Source: Denitrificimonas sp964516465 (GTDB lineage: Bacteria > Pseudomonadota > Gammaproteobacteria > Pseudomonadales > Pseudomonadaceae). From it: a stretch of DNA of 64,000 nucleotides. Both the position numbers and the translations under genes were made by a program. Under the pieces are notes generated by a model, which was not told where the DNA came from, searched no databases, and saw nothing but the letters and a program-made list of their open reading frames with translations. Positions within the stretch are counted from its first letter, which is position 1. Every line of letters starts with the position of its first letter. The DNA is taken from assembly GCA_964516465.1 (NCBI GenBank), contig CAZEZR010000002.1, positions 7,193-71,192 on the forward strand. Reading direction: 5' to 3'. Below, piece after piece: positions 18,526 through 27,622 of the stretch.

Positions 18526-18939
18526 ATGATTTTTATCAGCGACAGCATCAGTCTTGATGACCACGAAGTAGAGATTAGCGCGATTCGTTCGCAAGGCGCA
18601 GGTGGGCAAAACGTAAACAAAGTTTCCTCCGCCATTCATCTACGCTTTGATATCAAAGCTTCCAGCCTCAGCGAGATTAATAAGCAGCGCTTATTGGCGA
18701 ACAAAGACAGACGCATCACTAAAGAAGGGGTGCTGATTATTAAAGCGCAGCAATTTCGCACCCAAGAAAAAAACAGAATTGATGCGTTCGAGCGTTTACA
18801 ACAATTTATAGTGCAAGCCACCCAGGTGAATAAAACCCGTAGACCCACCAAGCCCAGCAGAAATGCACGACGCAAACGTGTGGAGCAAAAAAAGCAGCGC
18901 GGCCAGACTAAAGCCTTGCGTGGCAAAGTCGACTTTTAA
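18526..18939 (+). CDS. arfB: Alternative ribosome-rescue factor ArfB
   Basis: 137-residue peptidyl-tRNA hydrolase of the ArfB/YaeJ type. The release-factor GGQ motif is at 26-28 in the segment RSQGAGGQNVNK, and the C-terminal tail is strongly basic (many Arg/Lys from residue 100), which is the part that inserts into the empty mRNA channel of stalled ribosomes. It acts in the cytoplasm to free ribosomes without a stop codon. No strong ribosome site precedes the ATG. Confidence 0.95.
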   Translation: MIFISDSISLDDHEVEISAIRSQGAGGQNVNKVSSAIHLRFDIKASSLSEINKQRLLANKDRRITKEGVLIIKAQQFRTQEKNRIDAFERLQQFIVQATQVNKTRRPTKPSRNARRKRVEQKKQRGQTKALRGKVDF

Positions 18940-19101
18940 AGCGACTCTAAAACAGCAGCGGTCACTGTTAAGCTAAGCATATCCGCCACTGTGCAACCTT
19001 ACTGCAGTACCCCCTTATTGCCGCCATCCTCTAGTTTTTCGTGACCCATGCGTGGTCTACTGTCACATTGTTTCAACACTATAAGGCGCAAACAAATCAG
19101 T

Positions 19102-20340
19102 ATGTTACCCATCACTCACAGCCGCAAAGACCCCAATCGTCTTACATTTATTCTGTTAATGATCCTGGTTGGACTTAATTTGCGTCCTGCTTTGTCATCG
19201 CTGGCGCCGCTGCTACCGCGGATTGAAAGTGAAGGCCAACTTTCGGTACTGACCCTGTCATTATTGACCACCCTGCCAGTGCTTTGCCTTGGGCTATTTG
19301 CCCCGCTAGCACCTTGGCTGGCACGACGCTTAGGGATGGAGCGCAGTCTAGCCTTATCGCTTATTATCCTCAGTACCGGCCTAGCACTACGTGGCATTGT
19401 CAGCATACCTACACTGTACCTCGGGACACTTTTTCTGGGAGCGGCCATCGGTATTCTTGGCACGTTACTACCCGCACTGGTTAAACGTGAACTGGCCGAT
19501 AGCGCTGACTTAATGACCGGTGTGTATACCATGGCACTCTGCTTAGGGGGTGCTCTTGGAGCTGGCCTGAGTATTCCATTAGCCGATGCGCTGGGCAGTT
19601 GGCCGCTCAGCTTGATGTCGTGGGCAAGCTTTGCGCTCACCGCACTGCTGGCTTGGTGGTGGCTTATGCCGCAGCCAGCACCCGACCCCCAGCATAAAAG
19701 CACTACAGGCTACGCTCGGGTGCTGCTAAAACAGCCTTTAGCTTGGCAAGTAATGTTGTTGATGGGCAGTCAGTCCTCACTGGCTTATATTGTTTTTGGC
19801 TGGCTCCCGACACTATTGGTGAAGCAAGGTTACAACGAGCATGAAGCCGGTTGGCTGATGGCTGCCTCCATTATGGTGCAACTGATTTCCGCCATTACTG
19901 CACCTTGGCTAGCACGTATGGGTAAAGACCAACGGCCTGCCATTATCTTCGCCCTCAGCCTGGTTGGTCTGGGCTTGTTTATCTTATTGCTCGGCCCTGC
20001 ATCATTGCGTTGGCCGGGCGCAATTTTGCTCGGTCTAGGTCAAGGCGGCTCATTTAGCTTGGCGCTGACCTTAATTGTGCTGCGCAGCGGTAACTCTCAA
20101 ATAGCAGGTGAACTGTCCGCATTGGTGCAAGGCGGCGGTTATACCCTCGCAGCCATGGGACCCTTGGTTGTTGGCCTGATGATTGATGCCGAGATAAGCA
20201 TTCAAGGGATCACTTGGGTCTTACTAACGGTGCTGGCTTTTGCCGCAGCAATGGGATTGCTAGCTGGCCGTCAGCGGCGTTTAGAAACTGATGAGAAAGG
20301 CACATTGGTCACAATCAATCAGCGCCACAGTATTGACTAG
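19102..20340 (+). CDS. MFS transporter, CynX/NimT type
   Basis: About 412 residues with 12 predicted helices. The N-terminal GLNLRPALSSLAPLLP segment is characteristic of the CynX/NimT (cyanate/nitroimidazole) branch of the major facilitator superfamily. Substrate unknown. ATG 19102 gives the family's usual N-terminus; an upstream ATG at 19048 adds 18 residues without a ribosome site. Confidence 0.87.
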   Translation: MLPITHSRKDPNRLTFILLMILVGLNLRPALSSLAPLLPRIESEGQLSVLTLSLLTTLPVLCLGLFAPLAPWLARRLGMERSLALSLIILSTGLALRGIVSIPTLYLGTLFLGAAIGILGTLLPALVKRELADSADLMTGVYTMALCLGGALGAGLSIPLADALGSWPLSLMSWASFALTALLAWWWLMPQPAPDPQHKSTTGYARVLLKQPLAWQVMLLMGSQSSLAYIVFGWLPTLLVKQGYNEHEAGWLMAASIMVQLISAITAPWLARMGKDQRPAIIFALSLVGLGLFILLLGPASLRWPGAILLGLGQGGSFSLALTLIVLRSGNSQIAGELSALVQGGGYTLAAMGPLVVGLMIDAEISIQGITWVLLTVLAFAAAMGLLAGRQRRLETDEKGTLVTINQRHSID

Positions 20341-20460
20341 CAGGATTAGAGAATGATCATGACCTTAGAGACACATGATATTTGTCAAGCTCCTTGCTGG
20401 CTGCAATGGAACCCACTCAGGTAAAAACACTCTTATCTGTACGTGCTAAAGTAAGCTCAA

Positions 20461-20492
20461 ACAACTTGTGACTAATCGGTCACAACTGTTGT
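20461..20492. promoter_or_regulatory. Extended dyad upstream of membrane protein gene
   Basis: A perfect repeat TTGTGAC-N6-GTCACAA sits inside a longer imperfect palindrome running from ACAAC to GTTGT. It lies about 180 bases upstream of the gene at 20670 and just upstream of a TATATT-like -10 element. It looks like an operator; the half-site spacing is two bases too wide for the CRP/Vfr consensus. Confidence 0.45.
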
Positions 20493-20508
20493 ATATTAAG
20501 CGTATATG

Positions 20509-20587
20509 TGATGCCTGCCCTGTGGGTTGGAGTCGGTGCGAGAGTGTAGTCAGACCACCTGTTATCCGTAGTTTGCTGAGGGCATCA
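20509..20587 (+). ncRNA. Possible structured 5' leader RNA
   Basis: The stretch is closed by TGATGCC (20509-20515) pairing with GGCATCA (20581-20587), and holds inner G-rich and C-rich pieces that can pair (GTGG near 20522 with CCAC near 20555). It lies between the likely promoter and the gene at 20670, so it would be part of a leader of about 150 bases. It does not match a riboswitch class I know. Confidence 0.3.
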
Positions 20588-20669
20588 AGGTTTTATATTG
20601 AGAGCGCAACCGGCAAATCAATATAAGTAAGAGAGCCGAATGCTTAAATAGATCGCAGAGGTATCTATT

Positions 20670-21191
20670 ATGCCAATTGAAGATGCAATATCCGGTGAAA
20701 ACTATTCACACAAGGTCACTGCAGAATTTGCTAGCCAAATCGAAGCCGACAATGCAGTGAAAACATTGATTGATCAAGCTGGACTACCGTCAGCGCAAAT
20801 TACCGTAGTCCAGCCACATGATCCAAATATGGCACGTAAAATTGAGCCGGAAACCAAAGGGATTGGCCGCTCCTTAGCCAGAGCACACGTAACCTTAGGA
20901 CTCGGCGGATTGGTGGCGGGTTTGGTGTTAGCCGCCATACTGGTAGCAGTGGGTCCTGAAGCCACACAGTCAAGCCCCCTTATGACCTTTATGGCACTGG
21001 GTTTCCTGTTTGCTATGCTAGGTCTACTGCTTGGCGGTGCCGTATCATTACGCCCCGATCATGATCCTATGATTGAGCATACCCGCACGGCAACAGATGC
21101 AGGTAAATGGACGGTAATAGCCCACTGTACAAGTACTGAGCAGCAAGATACCGTTAAAAATGTCATAGATTATAGCGCACAAAGTTTGTAA
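20670..21191 (+). CDS. Two-helix membrane protein, possible stress protein
   Basis: 173 residues: a soluble N-terminal part (HKVTAEFASQIEADNAVKTL, a ferredoxin-like alpha/beta pattern), then two hydrophobic helices (about 74-95 and 101-124) joined by a short loop, and a C-terminal soluble part that may repeat the first (WTVIAHCTSTEQQDTVKN). This layout is found in general-stress-type envelope proteins of Pseudomonas, but I cannot name a function. GAGG precedes ATG 20670. The unusual feature is its long leader with a dyad and a possible RNA structure. Confidence 0.75.
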   Translation: MPIEDAISGENYSHKVTAEFASQIEADNAVKTLIDQAGLPSAQITVVQPHDPNMARKIEPETKGIGRSLARAHVTLGLGGLVAGLVLAAILVAVGPEATQSSPLMTFMALGFLFAMLGLLLGGAVSLRPDHDPMIEHTRTATDAGKWTVIAHCTSTEQQDTVKNVIDYSAQSL

Positions 21192-21337
21192 GAACCCATG
21201 GTTCTAAGGAGGCGATAAAAAGCCTCGTTAGAGCCTGGGCCCAGCGTTTAAAAGTAACTGGTAGTTGAGCATCTCCGTGCTTGCTGTTGAAGCTAAAACA
21301 GGCCTTAATCACTCTTCACAAAGCATCATCTCTACGA

Positions 21338-22273
21338 CTACTGTGCAGTTTCAGTTGAGCGCGATGCGTTGTTATGAGCCTTGGCCAGCCAAGCCTGCAG
21401 CAATTCACGTAGCGTCGCCGCAGTGGGCTCAGCTTGAGTCAATATCTCATTGATGCGATGAAAATGTGGCAGTCGCACACTCGGTGCTTCAGGCTTGAGA
21501 AGAATATCAGGCGGCTGGTGGCGCAGCGCTTGACGGGTAATCGATTGCTGCATAATTTTGAAACTGTTAAACAGCATATCGCTCAGTCCCAATTCTTGCC
21601 CATTGTTGGGCTGGTGATTACCCGAAACATCCACAGCAATAACTAGATCAACCTCTCCTTGCAACAAATCAAAAGGCAATGGATTAGAAGTACCACCGTC
21701 GATCAACAGATGTTCACCACGACGGACTGGCATAAACAGTCCAGGCACCGCCATACTTGCCTCAATTGCTGGAAATAGCTCACCCTCACTGATAGCTACG
21801 CTATCCGCTGTCCAATAATCGGTCGCCACCACAGTGAGGGGAATACGCAACTGCTCAAAGGTTCGAGTCTCTGTATGCGCGGCCAGCAGATGCATAAAGC
21901 TGCCGGAGTCGAGCAAGCCTCCTCCGTTACGCCAGAAACGCAGCAGTGTTGCCAGCTTCAAATCTGATTTAGCTAAACCAGAGAACGCATCCAGCGGTGA
22001 GCCAGCCACAGCGGCAAAGATGCCCTGGATCTGTTGCGCAGAAAGCCCTGCAGCATAGAGTCCGCCAATCACTGCGCCGATACTGGTGCCTGTGATACGG
22101 TCTGGCACAATACCCAGCTCATCGAACACTTGGAGGATAGCGATATGCGCCAAGCCATTAGCCCCGCCGGAGCCCAATGCTAAGCCAATGGTCGGTCGAG
22201 GCGCCAGTTTATCTGATTCTCCTGTCACCCTCTTAGCTAGCATCTGCAGCCCAGTGGCAATGAATGATGTCAT
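21338..22273 (-). CDS. Patatin-like phospholipase
   Basis: 311-residue RssA-like patatin protein. The oxyanion loop GSGGANG (34-40), nucleophile motif GTSIG with Ser64, and the catalytic Asp in IDGGTSNPLP form the Ser-Asp dyad of patatin lipid acyl hydrolases. It likely acts on membrane lipids from the cytoplasmic side; no signal peptide is visible. GAGGG precedes ATG 22273. Confidence 0.9.
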   Translation of the reverse strand: MTSFIATGLQMLAKRVTGESDKLAPRPTIGLALGSGGANGLAHIAILQVFDELGIVPDRITGTSIGAVIGGLYAAGLSAQQIQGIFAAVAGSPLDAFSGLAKSDLKLATLLRFWRNGGGLLDSGSFMHLLAAHTETRTFEQLRIPLTVVATDYWTADSVAISEGELFPAIEASMAVPGLFMPVRRGEHLLIDGGTSNPLPFDLLQGEVDLVIAVDVSGNHQPNNGQELGLSDMLFNSFKIMQQSITRQALRHQPPDILLKPEAPSVRLPHFHRINEILTQAEPTAATLRELLQAWLAKAHNNASRSTETAQ

Positions 22274-22316
22274 ACTCGACCCTCGGCACCGTGTCGCATA
22301 AAATTAATTTTAAAGA

Positions 22317-22351
22317 CAAAAAAAGGGCAAGCCTCGTAAGACTTGCCCTTT
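22317..22351 (-). terminator. Rho-independent terminator after cold-shock gene
   Basis: Perfect 10-bp stem (AAAGGGCAAG at 22322-22331 with CTTGCCCTTT at 22342-22351), followed on the minus strand by a run of T residues. It lies 20 bases beyond the stop of the cold-shock gene. Confidence 0.9.
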
Positions 22352-22370
22352 GAGTAAAGCTAACTATTGC

Positions 22371-22580
22371 TTAAATAGCTACAATACTTTCAGCCTGAAG
22401 ACCTTTTTGGCCTTCAGTCACAACAAACTGTACGCGCTGACCATCTGTTAGCGTTTTAAAGCCATCGCTAATAATTGCACTGAAGTGAGCGAAAACATCT
22501 GGACCAGATTCTTGCTCGATAAAACCAAAGCCTTTCGCTTCGTTAAACCATTTTACCGTGCCGGTAGTTGTATTAGACAT
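22371..22580 (-). CDS. CspA-family cold-shock protein
   Basis: 69-residue single OB-fold protein. The RNA-binding motifs KGFGFIEQ (RNP1) and VFAHFSAI (RNP2) are present. Such proteins bind single-stranded RNA or DNA and act as RNA chaperones. AGGA precedes ATG 22580. The 270 bases upstream are AT-rich and gene-free, leaving room for the long leader common in cold-shock genes; I cannot mark the start of transcription. Confidence 0.95.
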   Translation of the reverse strand: MSNTTTGTVKWFNEAKGFGFIEQESGPDVFAHFSAIISDGFKTLTDGQRVQFVVTEGQKGLQAESIVAI

Positions 22581-22851
22581 AATAATATCCTGAATTTTAT
22601 ATATAAAATCGCCTTCAATGAAGGCTTGAATAGCATAAAAAATATAGATTTGAACTTAGATACTGCAAGACGGGATTACGAATAATACAACGAACATGTA
22701 GGATGTAAATCAGATACTGCTTTCTAGCTGCCGCCAAGTCTATAGAGCTTGTCGAAGCCTGTCTAGCGGTTTACTTCAACACGGTTTAAAGTTGGGGCGC
22801 ATCAACGCCCCTGTTAAGCATATGCTATAGCCCGAGCATCCATCAGCAGTA

Positions 22852-23070
22852 TTACTTTCTACCGCCGGCTACCAACAGTAAGCCACCGGCAAAAATGGCA
22901 ACAACTCCAGCCCACAATGGAATGTTAACGTTTTCTTTTTCTTTTGCCGTCAGCTCAACAGAGCCCAACTTAACCACGGTGGTGTCTTTTGTATAGCTAA
23001 AACCACCATAGGCAAGACCTAATCCACCGGCAATAATCAAAACAAGTCCAAGAATTTTAATCGTGTTCAT
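22852..23070 (-). CDS. Small two-helix membrane protein
   Basis: 72 residues with a helix at each end (KILGLVLIIAGGLGLAYGG at 4-22 and WAGVVAIFAGGLLLVAGG near 53-70) and a polar middle segment with the piece LGSVELTAKEKENVNIP. It resembles small conserved DUF3185-like membrane proteins of unknown role. ATG 23070 is chosen because AAGGAG lies just upstream; the frame extends to 23130 without a ribosome site. Confidence 0.8.
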   Translation of the reverse strand: MNTIKILGLVLIIAGGLGLAYGGFSYTKDTTVVKLGSVELTAKEKENVNIPLWAGVVAIFAGGLLLVAGGRK

Positions 23071-23292
23071 TGTGTGAGCTCCTTTATGTATGTGTCCAAA
23101 CCTAAGTACCACAGACGCTTGGTTAAACATTTAATAGCCAGAAAACATGAACTGACCTGCGCTCAGACTATACCACCCTAAATCCTACTCGAGTGACTTT
23201 AGTGAGCAACACCTAATGTTTAAAAAGATCTCCAGCAAAGCGCTACAGCATTCTAGACTCGTGCAAAACGCAGATGAGCTTTTCTCAACAGG

Positions 23293-23910
23293 CTAAAAAA
23301 CTTCTAATAGTTCAAAACCATCCAAAAACAGCGTAACTGCAAAGATAGCCAGCAGCGCTGCCAAAAACCTCATGACATATATATAGGCCCTACCGCTCAA
23401 TAAAGCACGATACTTGCCGAGTAAAATTGCCATTAATATTTTTGCACCGACTAATGGTAGATAAAAACCTAGGATAAACAGCAGTGGCGCGAAGGTATTC
23501 ACAGCCGCTGCTTTTATAATCGTCGGTGCCCCAACGGTCAGCCAGAACAAATAAGGATGTGGGCTCAACACATTGGTCAACACGCCTTTCGTTAGAGACT
23601 GCGGTTTTTCGTCCCCACACTGGCTGCTCGGTTGTTTTAATCTGGCAGTGTCATAAGCCAGATAAAAAATATAACCGCTGCCTAGCAATGACAGCAGCCC
23701 AACAATATTATTAAACCCCGCTAACTGCCCCACCAGCACAAGCATCAATAGAATAATAGGGGCATCAGACGCTATTGGTGCTAAGGCCACTTTGACCCCT
23801 GCTGCAACGCCATACTGTAAAGACTGCGCAATCACTAAGGTTAATAAGGGCCCAGGTGACAACCCCGCAGCGAGCCCCATAACCAGTCCAAAACTTAAGA
23901 AATACTCCAC
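23293..23910 (-). CDS. LysE family exporter
   Basis: 205-residue inner-membrane protein with about six helices and the LysE-type motif GLSPGPLLTL near residue 16. Probably exports an amino acid or analogue. It starts with GTG and a weak ribosome site. It is not a close copy of the LysE-type gene at 8412; it belongs to a different branch with the segment VALAPIASDAPII. Confidence 0.85.
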   Translation of the reverse strand: MEYFLSFGLVMGLAAGLSPGPLLTLVIAQSLQYGVAAGVKVALAPIASDAPIILLMLVLVGQLAGFNNIVGLLSLLGSGYIFYLAYDTARLKQPSSQCGDEKPQSLTKGVLTNVLSPHPYLFWLTVGAPTIIKAAAVNTFAPLLFILGFYLPLVGAKILMAILLGKYRALLSGRAYIYVMRFLAALLAIFAVTLFLDGFELLEVF

Positions 23911-24022
23911 GCCAGCTTAAATCCTATAGAGTGCAACGAGTCATATGCCTGAGAAATGGCGACAACCTGCATAACTTTACGCTAGAAGTAACGCTTTGAT
24001 GGTGGACTTACCTATAATCAAT

Positions 24023-24056
24023 AAAAACGCGCTACTTCTTATGGCCTGCGCGCTTT
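24023..24056 (-). terminator. Terminator after spermidine-synthase-like gene
   Basis: On the minus strand a 9-bp GC-rich stem with one wobble pair (AAAGCGCGC / GCGCGTTTT) ends in a T-run. It lies 27 bases beyond the stop of the gene at 24084. Confidence 0.75.
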
Positions 24057-24083
24057 TGCATAAAGTCCGAGTGCTATTAAACC

Positions 24084-24767
24084 TTAACTCCACGGCTTTT
24101 GCGCCAAGAAAATTGTATGGCGACTGCCCTTACCCGGCCTCGCTCTCACGGTACGCACTGTCACGGCGAAGCCAGCTTTTTTGAGTTGAATCGGAAATAA
24201 TGAATCTGCGCCAGCAGACCATACCGCCAACATTCCCTCAGGACGTAAACTGTTATATAGAGCCGTTAGGCCGCTGCTGGAATACAGCCAATTATTGTTG
24301 CTATGGGTAATCCCTTCCGGACCATTATCAACATCCAGTAAAATGGCATCAAAACTTGGTTGCTGCATTTTTATGAGCTCTGCAATATCACCTAGACGTA
24401 CTTGGCAGCGCTGATCTGCTAAGGGATTGCCAGCACAATCACCAAGCGGGCCTTGGTTCCACTCCACCACCTCTGGAATAAGCTCTGCTACAGTCACTTG
24501 CGAGTTTTCCGTGACACACGCAAGTGCTGCGGCCAAGGTATACCCCATGCCCAAACCACCGACTAAAACCTGTACATGGTCTTTATTGTGCAGATGCGCA
24601 CAACCGAGCCTCGCCAACTCCTGTTCGGAATTATACATACGGCTATTCATTAACTCTCCGCGCACCCCAGACAGTCGAATAGAAAACTCATCTTCACGAC
24701 GAAATAGAGTTAACTCTCCGCCATTGTTGGGAATAATGGCTAGCGCAAGCTTGTGTAATGGCTTCAT
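24084..24767 (-). CDS. Spermidine-synthase-like methyltransferase-fold protein
   Basis: 227 residues with a Rossmann nucleotide-binding core of the spermidine synthase type: VLVGGLGMGYTLAAAL near residue 67, VTVAELIPEVVEWNQG near 90 and the LLDVDNGPEG segment near 141. It lacks the N-terminal beta domain of true polyamine synthases, so it may use decarboxylated or ordinary SAM on another substrate. GAGATCAA precedes ATG 24767. A terminator follows, so it is probably transcribed alone. Confidence 0.82.
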   Translation of the reverse strand: MKPLHKLALAIIPNNGGELTLFRREDEFSIRLSGVRGELMNSRMYNSEQELARLGCAHLHNKDHVQVLVGGLGMGYTLAAALACVTENSQVTVAELIPEVVEWNQGPLGDCAGNPLADQRCQVRLGDIAELIKMQQPSFDAILLDVDNGPEGITHSNNNWLYSSSGLTALYNSLRPEGMLAVWSAGADSLFPIQLKKAGFAVTVRTVRARPGKGSRHTIFLAQKPWS

Positions 24768-24919
24768 TTGATCTCGTCGTGGTTAGATGTTTTGATGGCG
24801 CAACTGTAAAGTTGTTTGCGCCCAGAAGCTAGCAAGAATAACGCTTACAGCTTGAACGCGGAAGACTAGAAAAAATGAGCGGTGCACTGCAGCTAACAGC
24901 TGACAGTTAAATACGTCAC

Positions 24920-25759
24920 TTAGAAACTCACCGAGAGCTGGCTGGTGACCCCGCGCTGATTGCCATCGCTGGTGAGTCCTAAAATGCCACCCACTTTTAA
25001 AGAAGCGTTTTCAGCCAGTTGAATAATCAGCTCTGGCATTAAAGTCACTGCGTTATGGTCATTAAAGCCGCCTAAGTAGGTGAGCTCAAGGGCCGGACGC
25101 ACATATTGCCCCCAAGGTTTGAACACAACCGCTCCTTTGATATCTGCCCACGCCCAGACATCGATGTCGCGCGGGTGCAGATCATCCGCGTCAAAATAAT
25201 AACGGAGCCCCGCATTTAACAGTAACTGTGTCTCACCCTCATGGATATCCTTGTCCATTTTAATACCCAGCAAAAAAATCTTACCGGTGTGGTTGTAATA
25301 ATCGTTGACGGTGGTATCCAACACAGCTGTGCGCATTCCGCCACCTACGGCATAGGCCAGGTTGAAGCCCGATTCTTCAGCAAAATGTGTTTGTTGTTCA
25401 AACTGCAGGGTTGCGTAATCAAACACCCCGCCATAGCCATCAATATCAATCGGCCGCCCGTCTTCTTTCCAATAAGCGTCACCCTTGGTGTAAAAGGGCA
25501 CTGAAAATCGAATTTGCTTATCTGTGGCAAAGGGCGCAGTAAGTTCAAATGCTGCACTATAACCATCAAAACCATCGGCCTCACCCAGTTCAACATCATT
25601 AAAACTATGCGCTGTAAGCTCTGCACTGATATCAATCTGAGTTTGTGCTGAGCGGGTGCTGATGGGCTGCAAGGTAGGGTTTTGCGCCAAAGCTGTTAAC
25701 GAAGCAGAAAGTAAGCTTGCTGCAAAAAATATTTTAAAACCGTAGTTGTGGGCTGTCAT
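24920..25759 (-). CDS. Outer-membrane beta-barrel protein
   Basis: 279 residues with a signal peptide (hydrophobic stretch ending ALAQ near residue 26), alternating amphipathic strands through the rest, and the C-terminal SQLSVSF ending in Phe that outer-membrane barrels use for BAM recognition. No defined porin family is recognised. It has few cysteines and many Asp/Gly loop residues. GGAAG precedes ATG 25759. Role could be a pore or surface structure; this is inference from the fold only. Confidence 0.75.
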   Translation of the reverse strand: MTAHNYGFKIFFAASLLSASLTALAQNPTLQPISTRSAQTQIDISAELTAHSFNDVELGEADGFDGYSAAFELTAPFATDKQIRFSVPFYTKGDAYWKEDGRPIDIDGYGGVFDYATLQFEQQTHFAEESGFNLAYAVGGGMRTAVLDTTVNDYYNHTGKIFLLGIKMDKDIHEGETQLLLNAGLRYYFDADDLHPRDIDVWAWADIKGAVVFKPWGQYVRPALELTYLGGFNDHNAVTLMPELIIQLAENASLKVGGILGLTSDGNQRGVTSQLSVSF

Positions 25760-26361
25760 GATAAGACTTCCTGCATTACAAATAACCTGAAAAATTCTTA
25801 AGTAAATGATTCTAAAAACCAGCGCGACGGAGCAATATACGCCTCACTTTAAAACCGATCTATCTTGTCTTAGCAACATTCTGACCCATGGGGCGCTTAA
25901 GCTTAGTGTCATTTTCCAGCAAAAAGGTCCATAGCGAGTGATATGTCTAAGCACCAGCTGCATCACGGCATCGCAGCCACTGTCTTAGCGCGCGCGACGA
26001 TACGCCACCGTTTAGGTTAAGGTCCAGCTTGATGGATGGGTACGCTATCTGTGTTGAAGGCTATAATGACGGCTTGCAGCTCTGCAGCTAAAACAGCACC
26101 TGAGTTTGCCTTGTGGCCAAAGAGTTGCACTGTAGATAAATTATTGCAGCGCTTACTGCACCCTTTAGTCTAGAAGAGTTACTAAGCTCTGCTTGTGATG
26201 ATGATTATGCTTCGCAGCCATAGGTAATGCAGTAATTTTCAGCACCAATAGCTCCTGAATAAATGCATAACAGCCTGCTAAGCGGGGGTTTATGTTGGCT
26301 ATATTTATCTAGCAATGGCCAACTGTGACTTTCCACTTAGCAAGCGCTATGACTTTATAAC
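25760..26361. other. Gene-free intergenic region
   Basis: About 600 bases between two minus-strand genes. I find no open frame with a ribosome site, no RNA gene and only a weak 6-bp dyad (GTTGGC 26294 / GCCAAC 26318) that might end the Dps transcript. It includes the promoter of the barrel-protein gene. Confidence 0.55.
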
Positions 26362-26832
26362 TTACTTACGCGTTACCCGCAGCATCCATGCGGTTTTCTC
26401 ATGGATACGCATACGGTCGGAAACCAAGGCCGCCGTCGACTCATCATCTGCTTGCTGTGCTACTTTCAAAACCTCACGGGCAGTTCTTACCACCTGCTCG
26501 TGTCCTTGAGTTAGCAAATCAACCATTTCCAATGAGTTAGGCACGCCATCGACTTCTTTAACTGAACTCAGCTTGGCGAACTCTTTATAGGTTCCCGGCG
26601 CAGCAACACCCAGCGTACGGATACGTTCAGCGATATCATCAACCGCAACCGCTAGCTCAGTGTAATGCTCCTCAAACATTAAATGCAGTTCACGAAACTG
26701 CAGCCCAGTTACGTTCCAGTGAAAGTTATGGGTTTGTAAATAAAGCGTGTATGAATCAGCTAAAAGACGCTTTAAGCCATCGGCTACTGCTAATCTGTCT
26801 TCTTTGTTAATACCAATATTTATCTCAGTCAT
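26362..26832 (-). CDS. Dps-family DNA-protection / mini-ferritin protein
   Basis: 156-residue Dps-like protein. The ferroxidase-site segments THNFHWNVTG near residue 35 and HLMFEEHYTELAVAVDDIAERIR near 50-75 are present. Twelve such subunits form a hollow shell that oxidises and stores iron using peroxide and shields DNA in stationary phase. The start ATG 26832 follows GAGAGGT; an upstream ATG at 26847 overlaps that site and is rejected. Confidence 0.92.
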   Translation of the reverse strand: MTEINIGINKEDRLAVADGLKRLLADSYTLYLQTHNFHWNVTGLQFRELHLMFEEHYTELAVAVDDIAERIRTLGVAAPGTYKEFAKLSSVKEVDGVPNSLEMVDLLTQGHEQVVRTAREVLKVAQQADDESTAALVSDRMRIHEKTAWMLRVTRK

Positions 26833-26935
26833 TTTATTACCTCTCATTTAGAGTAGTAGTGAATCATAACGCTTTGCTCAGCGATGAACTGTGAGCGCAA
26901 CGCATGATCTTTCTGCGTACAGAAGAGTATTAATC

Positions 26936-27538
26936 TTAACTGGTTTTGCAGGCAACAACCTGAACGACTGCACTTTCACCTTGATGGTACTTACCTTCAG
27001 AGATATGTCGCTCTACTTCAGCACCCACTACAAAGTCCAAGCCGTTAAGTTCAGATTCTAACTCATCAAGGGACATAAACAATTGCTTTTGTGACGCGGG
27101 CGGACCACCCACTCCAGCGGTTTCAATTTGACGCTCTGTGTAAGCCTCTAAAATAAACACGCCGCCCTTGTTTAAAGCCTTTACCACCTGCTTGTGCAGG
27201 TCTTTACGTAACTGCGCTGGCACATGGGCTGCTATAGACACAATGCCATCCCAAGCCTCAGCAGCCACATCATAATCAGCCAAGTCAGCCACCACCGTAG
27301 TGATTTCTACACCATTCTTAGCCGCAAATTCCTGTGCTTTTTCTAAGCCCACTGCTGATTGATCCACTGCAGTGGCGACATAGCCCTGCTGAGCCAAAAA
27401 AACCGCATTGCGACCTTCACCCTCTGCTAAACAAAGGACTTTGCCTCCTTTGGGAATTCTAGAATACTCTGACTGCAGAAAATCATTTGGCTCAGTGCCG
27501 TAAGCAAATCCTTCTTCTTGATATCGCTGGTCCCACAT
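26936..27538 (-). CDS. Class I SAM-dependent methyltransferase
   Basis: 200 residues. The SAM-binding motif VLCLAEGEGRNAVFLA near residue 34 and the acidic YVATAVDQS strand are typical of the TehB/thiopurine-like methyltransferase branch. The beginning MWDQRYQEEGFAYGTEPNDFL also fits that branch. The acceptor is unknown; detoxification of a metalloid or thiol is a possibility only. It lies about 100 bases downstream... on the minus strand from the esterase gene and upstream of dps. Confidence 0.87.
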   Translation of the reverse strand: MWDQRYQEEGFAYGTEPNDFLQSEYSRIPKGGKVLCLAEGEGRNAVFLAQQGYVATAVDQSAVGLEKAQEFAAKNGVEITTVVADLADYDVAAEAWDGIVSIAAHVPAQLRKDLHKQVVKALNKGGVFILEAYTERQIETAGVGGPPASQKQLFMSLDELESELNGLDFVVGAEVERHISEGKYHQGESAVVQVVACKTS

Positions 27539-27622
27539 CTTGCAGCTACCTCTTTATGTATTAACTCACGTGCGCTCAGTTGCACTTATTAACCCTAGGA
27601 AAATGCTATGAGCTTCTTTAAA

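Noticed and set aside
20466..20486. TGTGA...TCACA dyad as a CRP/Vfr site
   Set aside because: The half-sites are 8 bases apart rather than 6; kept only as an unspecified operator-like dyad.
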